Positions 32,012 through 39,375 of a DNA stretch of 46,682 nucleotides are shown one piece after another; position 1 is the first letter of the stretch, and every line of letters begins with the position of its first letter. Below the pieces are notes generated by a model that did not search any database, was not told the origin of the DNA, and was given only the letters and a program-made list of their open reading frames with translations. Source of the stretch: Candidatus Gastranaerophilales bacterium (GTDB lineage: Bacteria > Cyanobacteriota > Vampirovibrionia > Gastranaerophilales > Gastranaerophilaceae); contig CAAGEQ010000035.1 of NCBI GenBank assembly GCA_900768915.1, forward strand, positions 1-46,682, in the 5' to 3' direction. The position numbers and the translations under genes are program-made.

Positions 32012-33775
32012 ATGATTTTAGATAAGATTAACGAACCAAAAGATTTGCGTAGTTTATCAAATGAAGAATTAAAAAATCTTGCATCTGAAATGCGAGAACT
32101 TATTATAAAAAAGGTAAATACAATTGGTGGTCACTTAGGACCAAACTTAGGTATTGTAGAAGCAACTATTGCTATGCATTATGTGTTTGATTCACCAAAA
32201 GATGAAATCGTTTTTGATGTTTCACACCAATGTTATTCACACAAAATGTTAACTGGTAGAAAAGATGGTTATACAAATCCTGACAATTATTTGAAATATT
32301 CAGGGTTTACTGCTCCAGAAGAAAGTGTACATGATACTTTCAAAATTGGTCATACTTCAACATCTGTTAGTTTGGCAACAGGTTTGGCAAAATCTCGTGA
32401 TTTGAAAGGCGAAAAACATAATGTAATCGCATTGATTGGGGATGGTTCACTTAGTGGTGGTGAAGCATTTGAAGGTTTAGACAATGCAGCAGTTTTAGGT
32501 AGCAACATTATCGTTGTTGTTAATGATAATGATATGTCTATTGCGGTTAACCAAGGTGGTTTGTATGATAATTTGAAATTGTTACGTGAAACAAAAGGTA
32601 AAGCAGAATGTAACTTCTTTAAGGCATTAGGTTTTGATTATGTTTATGTTGACGATGGAAATGATGTTGAAAAACTTATTGAAACTTTTAAATCTGTAAA
32701 AGATATTGACCACCCAGTGGTTGTTCACATGCATACAATCAAGGGGTTAGGTTTGCCTGTTGCAGAACAAAATAAGGAAGCATTCCATTGGATTTTACCA
32801 GGAACATTGGATAAAAAAGAAGAAGAAAAATCAACAGTTCCAGTTGAAACTTATGAGTCTATAACGACAGATTATATTTTAGAAAAAGCAAAAAATGATT
32901 CTACAATTTTGGCTATTTCACCAGCAACACCAGGGGCTTATGGATTTTCTCAAGAATTTAGAAGTAAATTAGGTCGTCAATATACAGATGTAGGTATTGC
33001 AGAAGAACATGCAGTTGCTTATGCTTCAGCAATGGCGAAATCTGGTTCAAAACCTGTTCTTGCAGTTTTGAGTTCATTTATTCAAAGAACTTATGACCAA
33101 TTATCTCAAGATTTATGTTTGAATAATTCACCTGCAACATTATTGGTATATTGGGGTGGTATTTCAGGAGCAGATGCTACTCACTTAGGTTCTTTTGATA
33201 TTTCAATGATGGGTAATATTCCTAATCTTGTATATTTAGCACCAACTTGCAAGGAAGAATATTTAGCCATGCTTGATTGGTCTTTAAAACAAACAGAATA
33301 TCCTACTGCAATTAGAGTTCCATTCGGAAACTTTGTTTCTACTGGTGTTAAAGATGATACTGATTATTCTAAATTGAATAAGTTCAAAATGGTAGAAAAA
33401 GGCAGTGATATTGCTATTGTTGGTTTAGGTAATTTCTTCTCATTGGCTCAAAGTGTTAAGGAAGAAATTAAGACTAAATTAGATATTGATGCAACACTTA
33501 TCAATCCTAAATTCATTACTGGTATTGATGAAGATATGCTTGAAGATTTGAAAGCAAACCATAAACTTGTAATAACATTGGAAAATGGTATTTTGAACGG
33601 TGGTTTTGGTGAAAAAATTTCAAGGTTCTATGGTGATTCTGATATGAAAGTTTTAAACTTTGGTGCAGAAAAAGAATTTACCGACAGAGTTCCATTGGAA
33701 GAACTTTATAAGAAATATCATTTAACAAAAGAATTGATTGTTGATGATGTGAAAAAATGCCTAGAAAATAAGTAA
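32012..33775 (+). CDS. dxs: 1-Deoxy-D-xylulose-5-phosphate synthase (short form)
   Basis: A 587-residue transketolase-fold enzyme. DXS condenses pyruvate and glyceraldehyde 3-phosphate into DXP, the first step of the MEP isoprenoid pathway. Family marks are IGGHLGPNLGIVEATIAMHY, VFDVSHQCYSHKMLTGR, GHTSTSVSLATGLA, the TPP motif GDGSLSGGEAFEG...NDNDMSI, then GIAEEHAVAYA with the catalytic glutamate, and THLGSFDISMMGNIPN. It is ~30 residues shorter than E. coli DXS and somewhat divergent, like the short DXS-like forms of some gut bacteria; a transketolase-like enzyme with another substrate is possible. It has a strong ribosome site. Confidence 0.82.
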   Translation: MILDKINEPKDLRSLSNEELKNLASEMRELIIKKVNTIGGHLGPNLGIVEATIAMHYVFDSPKDEIVFDVSHQCYSHKMLTGRKDGYTNPDNYLKYSGFTAPEESVHDTFKIGHTSTSVSLATGLAKSRDLKGEKHNVIALIGDGSLSGGEAFEGLDNAAVLGSNIIVVVNDNDMSIAVNQGGLYDNLKLLRETKGKAECNFFKALGFDYVYVDDGNDVEKLIETFKSVKDIDHPVVVHMHTIKGLGLPVAEQNKEAFHWILPGTLDKKEEEKSTVPVETYESITTDYILEKAKNDSTILAISPATPGAYGFSQEFRSKLGRQYTDVGIAEEHAVAYASAMAKSGSKPVLAVLSSFIQRTYDQLSQDLCLNNSPATLLVYWGGISGADATHLGSFDISMMGNIPNLVYLAPTCKEEYLAMLDWSLKQTEYPTAIRVPFGNFVSTGVKDDTDYSKLNKFKMVEKGSDIAIVGLGNFFSLAQSVKEEIKTKLDIDATLINPKFITGIDEDMLEDLKANHKLVITLENGILNGGFGEKISRFYGDSDMKVLNFGAEKEFTDRVPLEELYKKYHLTKELIVDDVKKCLENK

Positions 33776-33799
33776 ATTACTCCAAGGTTATATAGTGTT

Positions 33800-33830
33800 A
33801 TGCACCGTTTTCTTTGAACGGTGCATTTTA
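33800..33830 (+). terminator. Terminator of dxs
   Basis: ATGCACCGTT (33800-33809), loop, AACGGTGCAT (33817-33826) followed by TTTA. A 10-bp perfect stem; its T tract is short and runs into the next palindrome. Confidence 0.8.
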
Positions 33831-33865
33831 ATTATCTTGATAGTTACTATCAAGATAATTATGAT
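33829..33865 (+). promoter_or_regulatory. MerR gene promoter overlapping a 33-nt palindrome
   Basis: TAATTATCTTGATAG (33829-33843), TTA, and its perfect inverse (33847-33861). The -35-like TTGATA (33838) and -10-like TATGAT (33860), 16 nt apart, are embedded in it. The inner CTTGAT-N7-ATCAAG has the spacing of MerR/HspR-type operators. Probably the binding site for the regulator encoded at 33909. Confidence 0.6.
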
Positions 33866-33908
33866 AAAATAAAATCGTGATATTAAAATTAAAATAAAGG
33901 GATTGACA

Positions 33909-34325
33909 ATGTACACAATAAAAGAAGTTGCTGAAAAAATGGAAGTATCAGAACATACACTTAGATTTTGGGCAAAGAGTGGTTTCTTCCCATTTATTAA
34001 AAGAAATGAACATAATATAAGATTGTTTTCTGATGATGACTTGGGTTGGGTTAGAATAGTTAAATGTTTGCGTTCTGTTGGTACTGAGAATAAGGCTATC
34101 AAACGATATATTGATTTGTGTATAGTTGGCGATTCTACTATTCCAGAACGTTATGGAATTATTCAAGCAACAAAAATTAAAGCATTAAAACAAATGGAAG
34201 ATTTGAAACAACAGTTAGAATTGTTGGATTATAAAGAACAGTATTATCAAAATTTGATTAAAAATGATTTGAATGATGAATGGAATCCAATGAACCATAA
34301 TAGACCTGAAACAAATGTTGTTTAG
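33909..34325 (+). CDS. MerR-family transcriptional regulator
   Basis: A 138-residue regulator. The winged helix-turn-helix is at the N-terminus: MYTIKEVAEKMEVSEHTLRF, then WAKSGFFPFIKRNEHNIRLF. A dimerising coiled coil follows (IKALKQMEDLKQQLELLDYK). DLCIVGDSTIPERYGI is the usual linker of the small-effector MerR subgroup. No metal-binding cysteines are present. The ATG at 33909 has AAAGGGA upstream; the in-frame TTG two codons earlier is unlikely. It probably regulates itself through the palindrome just upstream. Confidence 0.9.
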   Translation: MYTIKEVAEKMEVSEHTLRFWAKSGFFPFIKRNEHNIRLFSDDDLGWVRIVKCLRSVGTENKAIKRYIDLCIVGDSTIPERYGIIQATKIKALKQMEDLKQQLELLDYKEQYYQNLIKNDLNDEWNPMNHNRPETNVV

Positions 34326-34422
34326 TTTTTGAACATGTTTTTACATCATGATTTTATGTCGTTTATGTAGAGGATATTTTTTTTCTTCACAAAAGTACAT
34401 GTGTGTATAATGCTTGTATTTG

Positions 34423-34450
34423 TTGACTTTTTGCTGATATATAGTATGAT
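34423..34450 (+). promoter_or_regulatory. Promoter of the alanine-rich small protein gene
   Basis: TTGACT (34423-34428), a 16-nt spacer and TATGAT (34445-34450). The implied 5' leader is about 105 nt and AT-rich. Confidence 0.5.
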
Positions 34451-34562
34451 TATAAAATGTAAAGATTTTGTTACATAGTAGCAAAAAATTTGAATTTGAT
34501 GCTTTATATAAAAGGACGTAATAAAAATAGTATAAAAGAAATAAATAGAAAGTTAGGTTATT

Positions 34563-34898
34563 ATGAACGAAATCAATAAACCTGAAATTAATTTTACACA
34601 ACCGGTAATGGCTAAACCTGTACAACCGGAAGTAAAGGCTGAAAATAAACAAGCAGAGGATATTAAACAAAAAGATTACAAAGAAGCAGCAGCCGCTCCT
34701 GGTGCAGAGGCAGCAGGTAGAGCACAAGTTATGATTAACAAGGCTGATAAAGTTGACAATGTTGAATCTGATGTTCAAAAGATTATTGATAATCCATCAA
34801 TTGTTGATACAGCAGATACAATGTTCAACGCTGCAGAAAAAGCAGGTGTTCCTTATCCTGTAGCAGCAACATTTGCTACTCAAGAAGTTGTTAAGTAA
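34563..34898 (+). CDS. Small alanine-rich protein with INFTQ leader
   Basis: A 111-residue protein: MNEINKPEINFTQPVMAKP, then a disordered K/E/Q/A region (to ~60), then helices (SDVQKIIDNPSIVDTADTMF and AEKAGVPYPVAATFATQEVV). INFT at residues 9-12 matches the motif shared by other proteins in the window. No membrane segment. Function unknown. AGG lies 6 nt before the ATG. Confidence 0.65.
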   Translation: MNEINKPEINFTQPVMAKPVQPEVKAENKQAEDIKQKDYKEAAAAPGAEAAGRAQVMINKADKVDNVESDVQKIIDNPSIVDTADTMFNAAEKAGVPYPVAATFATQEVVK

Positions 34899-34979
34899 TA
34901 ATTTATCCTTAAAGTATAAATTTTATATTTTTGTTCTATGATTATATTAAGGAATAATCATAGAACGGGGTAGATTGTT

Positions 34980-36026
34980 ATGAAAAAAGTTTTTACTATT
35001 GGAAGTGCGACTATGGACGTATTTGTTGAATGTGATTCAGCAAATATTGTTTCCGTGTGTAGTCATTCAAAGAACTCAGAATTTATGAGTTATCCATACG
35101 GTGCTAAGATTGATATGTCGAATTTTTCATCAAATCTTGGTGGTGGTGGTGTGAATACTGCTATGAATTTTGCACATTTAGGCTATGATACATCAGCAAT
35201 TTTTAAGATTGGTGATGATATATATTCGGCAGGTATATTAGAGGCTTTTGAAAAAACAAATGTTAATCTTGATAATATTATTCAGGATAATAAATTATCA
35301 ACAGGTTTTTCTATAATTTTGGTATCATTCCAAGGTGATAGAACAGTTTTGGCAAATAGAGGTGCAAATGCGTTGATTGCTCCTGAAGATATTAATTATG
35401 ATGCTTTGAAAGAAGCAGATTGGTTATATATTGCACCATTGAATGGCAAATCTAATCGTGTATTAGAGCCATTGGTAGATTTTGCACATAAGAATAATAT
35501 CAAAGTTTGTTTCAATGCAGGTACAACAAGTATTAAACAAGGTTTTGATTATATGAAGAAAATTCTTGCAACATCACACGTAGTTGTTATGAACAAGGAA
35601 GAAGCATCTATGTGTAGTGGAATTGTTGTAAGACCTGATACTAAGAATGAACATTATTCTCATGATATTATTCATCCTGATGTTAGAGCAATGTTGAAAT
35701 CATTGAAGATGTCGAATTACCAAGTTATTGTAATAACAGATGGTAAGAATGGTGCGTATGCTTATGATGGTAAGAAGTTCTATTATTGTCCAGTATTTCA
35801 ATCTTGCGTAGTGTCAACATTGGGTGCAGGTGATGCATTCGCTTCAACATTCTTTGCAGCATTGGATAAGACAGGTCACGATATTGGTAAGTCTTTGATG
35901 TATGCATCAGTTGTTTCATCTTCTGTTGTTTCAAAATTTGGTGCTACAGAAGGTTTGATTTCATTTAATGAAGTTGAGATGAAGTTGTATCAACATCATG
36001 ATTACACATACACTGAGGTTGAATAA
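34980..36026 (+). CDS. PfkB-family carbohydrate kinase
   Basis: A 348-residue ribokinase-fold sugar or nucleoside kinase. IGSATMDVFVE opens the domain, SNLGGGGVNTAMNFAHLGYD is the substrate-side signature, VIVITDGKNGAYAYDGKKFY precedes the anion hole, and STLGAGDAFASTFFAAL holds catalytic D285. An extra segment (about 28-48) and an insert at ~205-225 are unusual. Substrate unknown; ribokinase, adenosine kinase or fructokinase types are all possible. The stop overlaps the start of the nuclease gene by 1 nt (TAATG), so the two are coupled. Confidence 0.9.
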   Translation: MKKVFTIGSATMDVFVECDSANIVSVCSHSKNSEFMSYPYGAKIDMSNFSSNLGGGGVNTAMNFAHLGYDTSAIFKIGDDIYSAGILEAFEKTNVNLDNIIQDNKLSTGFSIILVSFQGDRTVLANRGANALIAPEDINYDALKEADWLYIAPLNGKSNRVLEPLVDFAHKNNIKVCFNAGTTSIKQGFDYMKKILATSHVVVMNKEEASMCSGIVVRPDTKNEHYSHDIIHPDVRAMLKSLKMSNYQVIVITDGKNGAYAYDGKKFYYCPVFQSCVVSTLGAGDAFASTFFAALDKTGHDIGKSLMYASVVSSSVVSKFGATEGLISFNEVEMKLYQHHDYTYTEVE

Positions 36027-36664
36027 TGCCTGATTTGGGTATAATTTCACCGGCAATGCTTAAATTATTCAATGATTGTGGTGGAAAGTTTTATTATCGT
36101 TATGTAGAACAAATTATTTCGCCAACATTGGATAAGGCTTTTGTTGTGGGAAAAAATATTCACGCAATGGCATCATATTATTTGAATGGCGAAAATATTT
36201 CAAAGTTTGAAAAATGTCTGACAGAGAAAGAAAAGGAATTTTGGCAATATTTGAAACAATGCAAATATTTTGATTATGATGTTGTTGGAGTAGAAAAAAG
36301 TTTGTCTGCTTGTTTTGGTGATTTTTGGCTAGGTGGCAGACTTGATGCAATTGTGAAACAAGGCGACAATATTTTTATTTTGGATTACAAAACAGGTGGT
36401 GTATCTGACGATATGATTTATGATTATCAAACAATGGTTTATTTGTTGTTGTGCGATAGATATTTTAAAAAATATGAAACATTATCGTTTGTTTATTTGG
36501 ATTTAAAAAATAAAAAAGATGTTGTTATTAAGTTTGATGATAGTTTGAGAGATGAATATAAATCTATATTGTTGGATATTTGTCAGAAGATGAGGGATTT
36601 TGATATAAAGAAATTCCGTAGATTTGATGATTGTAAGTGTGAGTATTCAAAGATTTGTATATAA
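36026..36664 (+). CDS. PD-(D/E)XK nuclease with probable Fe-S cluster
   Basis: A 212-residue compact RecB-like nuclease. LGGRLDAIVKQGDNIFILDY plus KTG supplies D107, D120 and K122; H46 and the QTMVYLLLC motif (Q135, Y139) complete the Cas4/AddB-type active site. C18 in FNDCGGKFYYRY together with C203, C205 and C211 at the extreme C-terminus matches the one-plus-three cysteine layout of AddB/Cas4 4Fe-4S nucleases, though the first C-terminal spacing is C-x-C, not C-x2-C. No CRISPR or recombinase gene is nearby. It is coupled to the PfkB kinase and could take part in DNA repair. Confidence 0.82.
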   Translation: MPDLGIISPAMLKLFNDCGGKFYYRYVEQIISPTLDKAFVVGKNIHAMASYYLNGENISKFEKCLTEKEKEFWQYLKQCKYFDYDVVGVEKSLSACFGDFWLGGRLDAIVKQGDNIFILDYKTGGVSDDMIYDYQTMVYLLLCDRYFKKYETLSFVYLDLKNKKDVVIKFDDSLRDEYKSILLDICQKMRDFDIKKFRRFDDCKCEYSKICI

Positions 36665-36723
36665 GTTTTTGAGATACAATAGATTTATTGAAATAATGTA
36701 TTTATGAGATGAGGGCAGTTGAA

Positions 36724-37638
36724 ATGTTAGTTGAACATTACAGGCATGGTTTGATAGAAGAAGAACATTCAGGATATGTTATGACATTGCATAAGGGTGA
36801 TGTTAATGATTATCCGTATTATTTGCGTTCTTGTGCAAAACCATTGCAAGCGAGTTTGTTGGTGGATTATGGACTTGATGAAATGTTCGATTTAACAAGT
36901 GAAGAGATTGCTTTGATTTGTGCATCTAATGCTGGCGAAAAATGTCATACTGATATTGCAGAAAGGTTGTTGAAAAAGTTTGGACTAGATTATGATAGTT
37001 TGAAATGTGGAATGCATAAGCCATTATCTAGAACAAGACAAGATGAAATGTTGATTACAAAAGAGCCTGTTACATATTTGCATAATAATTGTATTGGAAA
37101 ACATTTGTTGTTTTTGGTTTTGTGTAAGGTTAATGGTTGGGATATGAAAACTTATGATGAAGTTGATAATCCTTTACAGATTGAAGTTAAAAAGAAGATA
37201 AATTCTTTGTGTGAGGTAGAAAAAGAATATCCGATAACAAAAGATGGTTGTGGTGTTCCGATATTGTCTATGCCGTTGAAAAATATGTTGAAAGGGTTTG
37301 TAAATTTGTTTTGTGATGAAAAGTATGCGAAGTTGAAAAATGCATACTTAGATAATCCTTATATTATTGGTGGTGAGAATAGACTTGATACAGAAATTAT
37401 TCAAAATTCTAAAGGTTTGGTTGCAAAAGTTGGAGCAGGTGGGTTGTGTATTGTAGTCAATGTTGAAGCGAAAGATGCATTGATTGTGAAAATTAATGAT
37501 TGCAATATGGATACAAGAAGATTGGTAGTCTTTGAGGCTTTGAATAAATTAGGTTGGTGTGATTATATGCCATCAAAAGATATAAAAACATTGCACGGAG
37601 AAAAAGTTGGCGATATAAAAATCAATCTACCGTTGTAG
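36724..37638 (+). CDS. L-asparaginase, class 3 type (Asparaginase_II family)
   Basis: A 304-residue cytoplasmic enzyme of the family typified by the inducible Rhizobium etli asparaginase. Counting from an ATG five codons further upstream (36709), S41 and K44 lie in RSCAKPLQ, C128, K131 and H132 in NNCIGKHLL, D179 and C181 in DGCGVP, and a lysine in AKVGAGG. Spacing matches the S48/K51, C135/H139 and D187/C189 set of that enzyme closely. I prefer the ATG at 36724 (MLVEHYRHG), which has TGAGGG at a better distance. It should split asparagine to aspartate and ammonia. Confidence 0.85.
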   Translation: MLVEHYRHGLIEEEHSGYVMTLHKGDVNDYPYYLRSCAKPLQASLLVDYGLDEMFDLTSEEIALICASNAGEKCHTDIAERLLKKFGLDYDSLKCGMHKPLSRTRQDEMLITKEPVTYLHNNCIGKHLLFLVLCKVNGWDMKTYDEVDNPLQIEVKKKINSLCEVEKEYPITKDGCGVPILSMPLKNMLKGFVNLFCDEKYAKLKNAYLDNPYIIGGENRLDTEIIQNSKGLVAKVGAGGLCIVVNVEAKDALIVKINDCNMDTRRLVVFEALNKLGWCDYMPSKDIKTLHGEKVGDIKINLPL

Positions 37639-37727
37639 GTAAAGATTGTTACGAAAAATAAATATGTTGGCAAAATTTTGTTTTACAAGAGTTATATAAC
37701 TATCACTAGCACAAAGAAAGGTTATAT

Positions 37728-38378
37728 ATGAATATTTTAGGTATCAACAACGCAAATGGTTTTACATCTAGGTATCGTAGGGATACATTTAGAGATAGAG
37801 AAGAATTTGACAGTTCTAGGGATAGAGTAACGAAAGGTTATTCAACTTATGATGGTTATGATGAAACCAATTCTGATTTTATAAATGATGAATCGGATTT
37901 TGATACAGAAACTTTTAATGATAAACTTTTGAAAAAAGAATTCGCAGATTATGGTAGAGATTACTTTTTACAACCGATATCCACTTTCTCAATGAATGTT
38001 GATAAAAATTCTGATATCGTTGAAATGTCAATGTTGAAAACAAAAAGAGGAGAAAAGTTCTCGGGTAATTTGTATAATCATTTGATGCAAAAAGCAGATA
38101 AGTTTTCTCCTGAAGATTTGGAATCTGTTGCAGAAAATGCTAAATTGATGAAACGAGATTCTTCTGAATATGTTGATTACAATATGTTAGAAGCAGGTTT
38201 CTTGATTAAGGAAAAATTGCCAGCACTTAGTGATGAAAAATTCTCAAAGTATATGCGTTCACTTGTTCGCAAAGATGAGCGTGGTAATGAGGTTTGTCAT
38301 AGGCAAATAGTTAATATTCTTAATCATAATAATTCGGCAGGTATTTCGACTGAAATGGCATGTCACATAGATGATTAG
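37728..38378 (+). CDS. Hypothetical protein, 216 aa
   Basis: Not recognised. The N-terminal 75 residues are disordered and rich in R, D, S and Y (TSRYRRDTFRDREEFDSSRD). The rest is mainly helical and charged, with KADKFSPEDLESVAENAKLM and LPALSDEKFSKYMRSLVRKD. No signal peptide, membrane segment or catalytic motif. AAAGG lies 7 nt before the ATG. The gap before it (37639-37727) may hold its promoter. Its style (polar leader, helical body) is like that of the other lineage-type proteins here, but the V-N/S-F motif is absent. Confidence 0.6.
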   Translation: MNILGINNANGFTSRYRRDTFRDREEFDSSRDRVTKGYSTYDGYDETNSDFINDESDFDTETFNDKLLKKEFADYGRDYFLQPISTFSMNVDKNSDIVEMSMLKTKRGEKFSGNLYNHLMQKADKFSPEDLESVAENAKLMKRDSSEYVDYNMLEAGFLIKEKLPALSDEKFSKYMRSLVRKDERGNEVCHRQIVNILNHNNSAGISTEMACHIDD

Positions 38379-38489
38379 GTTGATGTTAGGCAAGTATGTC
38401 CAACCGACATTATTTTACAAATTAAAAATTCAAATAGATTTTGAAACTCTATGCAGAATAATTACTAATGATGTATGAATGAAGTATCT

Positions 38490-39176
38490 TTATACAGAAA
38501 CTGTATCTGTATCAAAAATAGATTTATCTATCTCATCAAAATTATTAATAATTTGGTATAAATATTCAATAGGTTCATACAAACTATGATCTTCTAACGA
38601 TGCAATAGCAATAATCTTTCCTATTTTTGCTGAGTGTGCAGATTCAATACCTGACAATGCATCTTCCACAACAATACAATCCTTTGGTTTTAGTCCCAAG
38701 TTTTTTGCTGCTATCTCATATATATCAGGTGCTGGTTTACCTTTAATCTTTCCATTTGAATACACAATCTTATCTAAATCAAACCATCTTGCAAGGTTAA
38801 ATTCTTTTATATAAAATTCAACATTTTGCCATTCTGACATTGTCGCAATAGTTCTAGGTATATTGTTTTCTTTTAAGTAGTCTAAAAATTCTTCAACTCC
38901 ATTAGCAAGTTTGAAGTTTTCTTTATCATTCAAACACATTTCACGATATAAAGATTCTTTTTCATTAGCCAACTTCTCTACCATTTCGTCAGTTGGTTTT
39001 TTACCGATACAATATTGTATAATATCTTTGTTTGTTCTGCCGAACATATATTTACGCATTTCATCGTCTGTAAATTCATATCCTCTCAATTTCTTTGAGA
39101 AATCTCTCCAAGCATCATAATGCAATTGTGAATCCCAAAACAATGTACCGTTAAAATCAAATATTATACCTTTCAT
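38490..39176 (-). CDS. HAD-family phosphatase, beta-phosphoglucomutase-like
   Basis: A 228-residue HAD hydrolase. I start at the ATG at 39176 (MKGIIFDFNGTLFWDSQ), which has TAAGGAT and GGAG upstream; the frame is open 20 codons further but those codons lack HAD character. Motif I is FDFNGTL, with the second aspartate of DxD replaced by asparagine. Motif II is TIATMSEW, motif III is the lysine in KGKPAPDIYEIA, and motif IV is CIVVEDALSGIESA. The helical cap (15-80) is of the PGM type. The Asn in motif I may lower phosphatase activity or favour another reaction. Confidence 0.85.
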   Translation of the reverse strand: MKGIIFDFNGTLFWDSQLHYDAWRDFSKKLRGYEFTDDEMRKYMFGRTNKDIIQYCIGKKPTDEMVEKLANEKESLYREMCLNDKENFKLANGVEEFLDYLKENNIPRTIATMSEWQNVEFYIKEFNLARWFDLDKIVYSNGKIKGKPAPDIYEIAAKNLGLKPKDCIVVEDALSGIESAHSAKIGKIIAIASLEDHSLYEPIEYLYQIINNFDEIDKSIFDTDTVSV

Positions 39177-39375
39177 ATCCTTACTCCAATTTATATTTCT
39201 ATCAAAACATATAACATAACAACTTGTTCTTTTCAATAATTGATTTTACGTGGTTTATCAGTAAAAATTTATTATAATTATTTTTTAAAATTCGTCATAA
39301 AATATGGTTTAAAAAAAATAGAAAGTAGATTATAATATTAATTATATTGCATGTATGTGAAAACTTGAGGATAGT

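Noticed and set aside
1552..33775. A functional link between the Fsr-like exporter and dxs through the fosmidomycin pathway
   Set aside because: The genes are 30 kb apart with no shared regulation visible, and fosmidomycin acts on DXR, not DXS.
34341..34778. A 145-residue minus-strand open frame rich in F, Y, C and L
   Set aside because: It covers the promoter and start of the plus-strand gene at 34563, has no ribosome site, and its composition is what antisense AT-rich DNA gives.
36026..36664. Part of a CRISPR-Cas adaptation module (Cas4)
   Set aside because: There is no cas1, cas2 or repeat array in the window, and the fold is shared with many repair nucleases.
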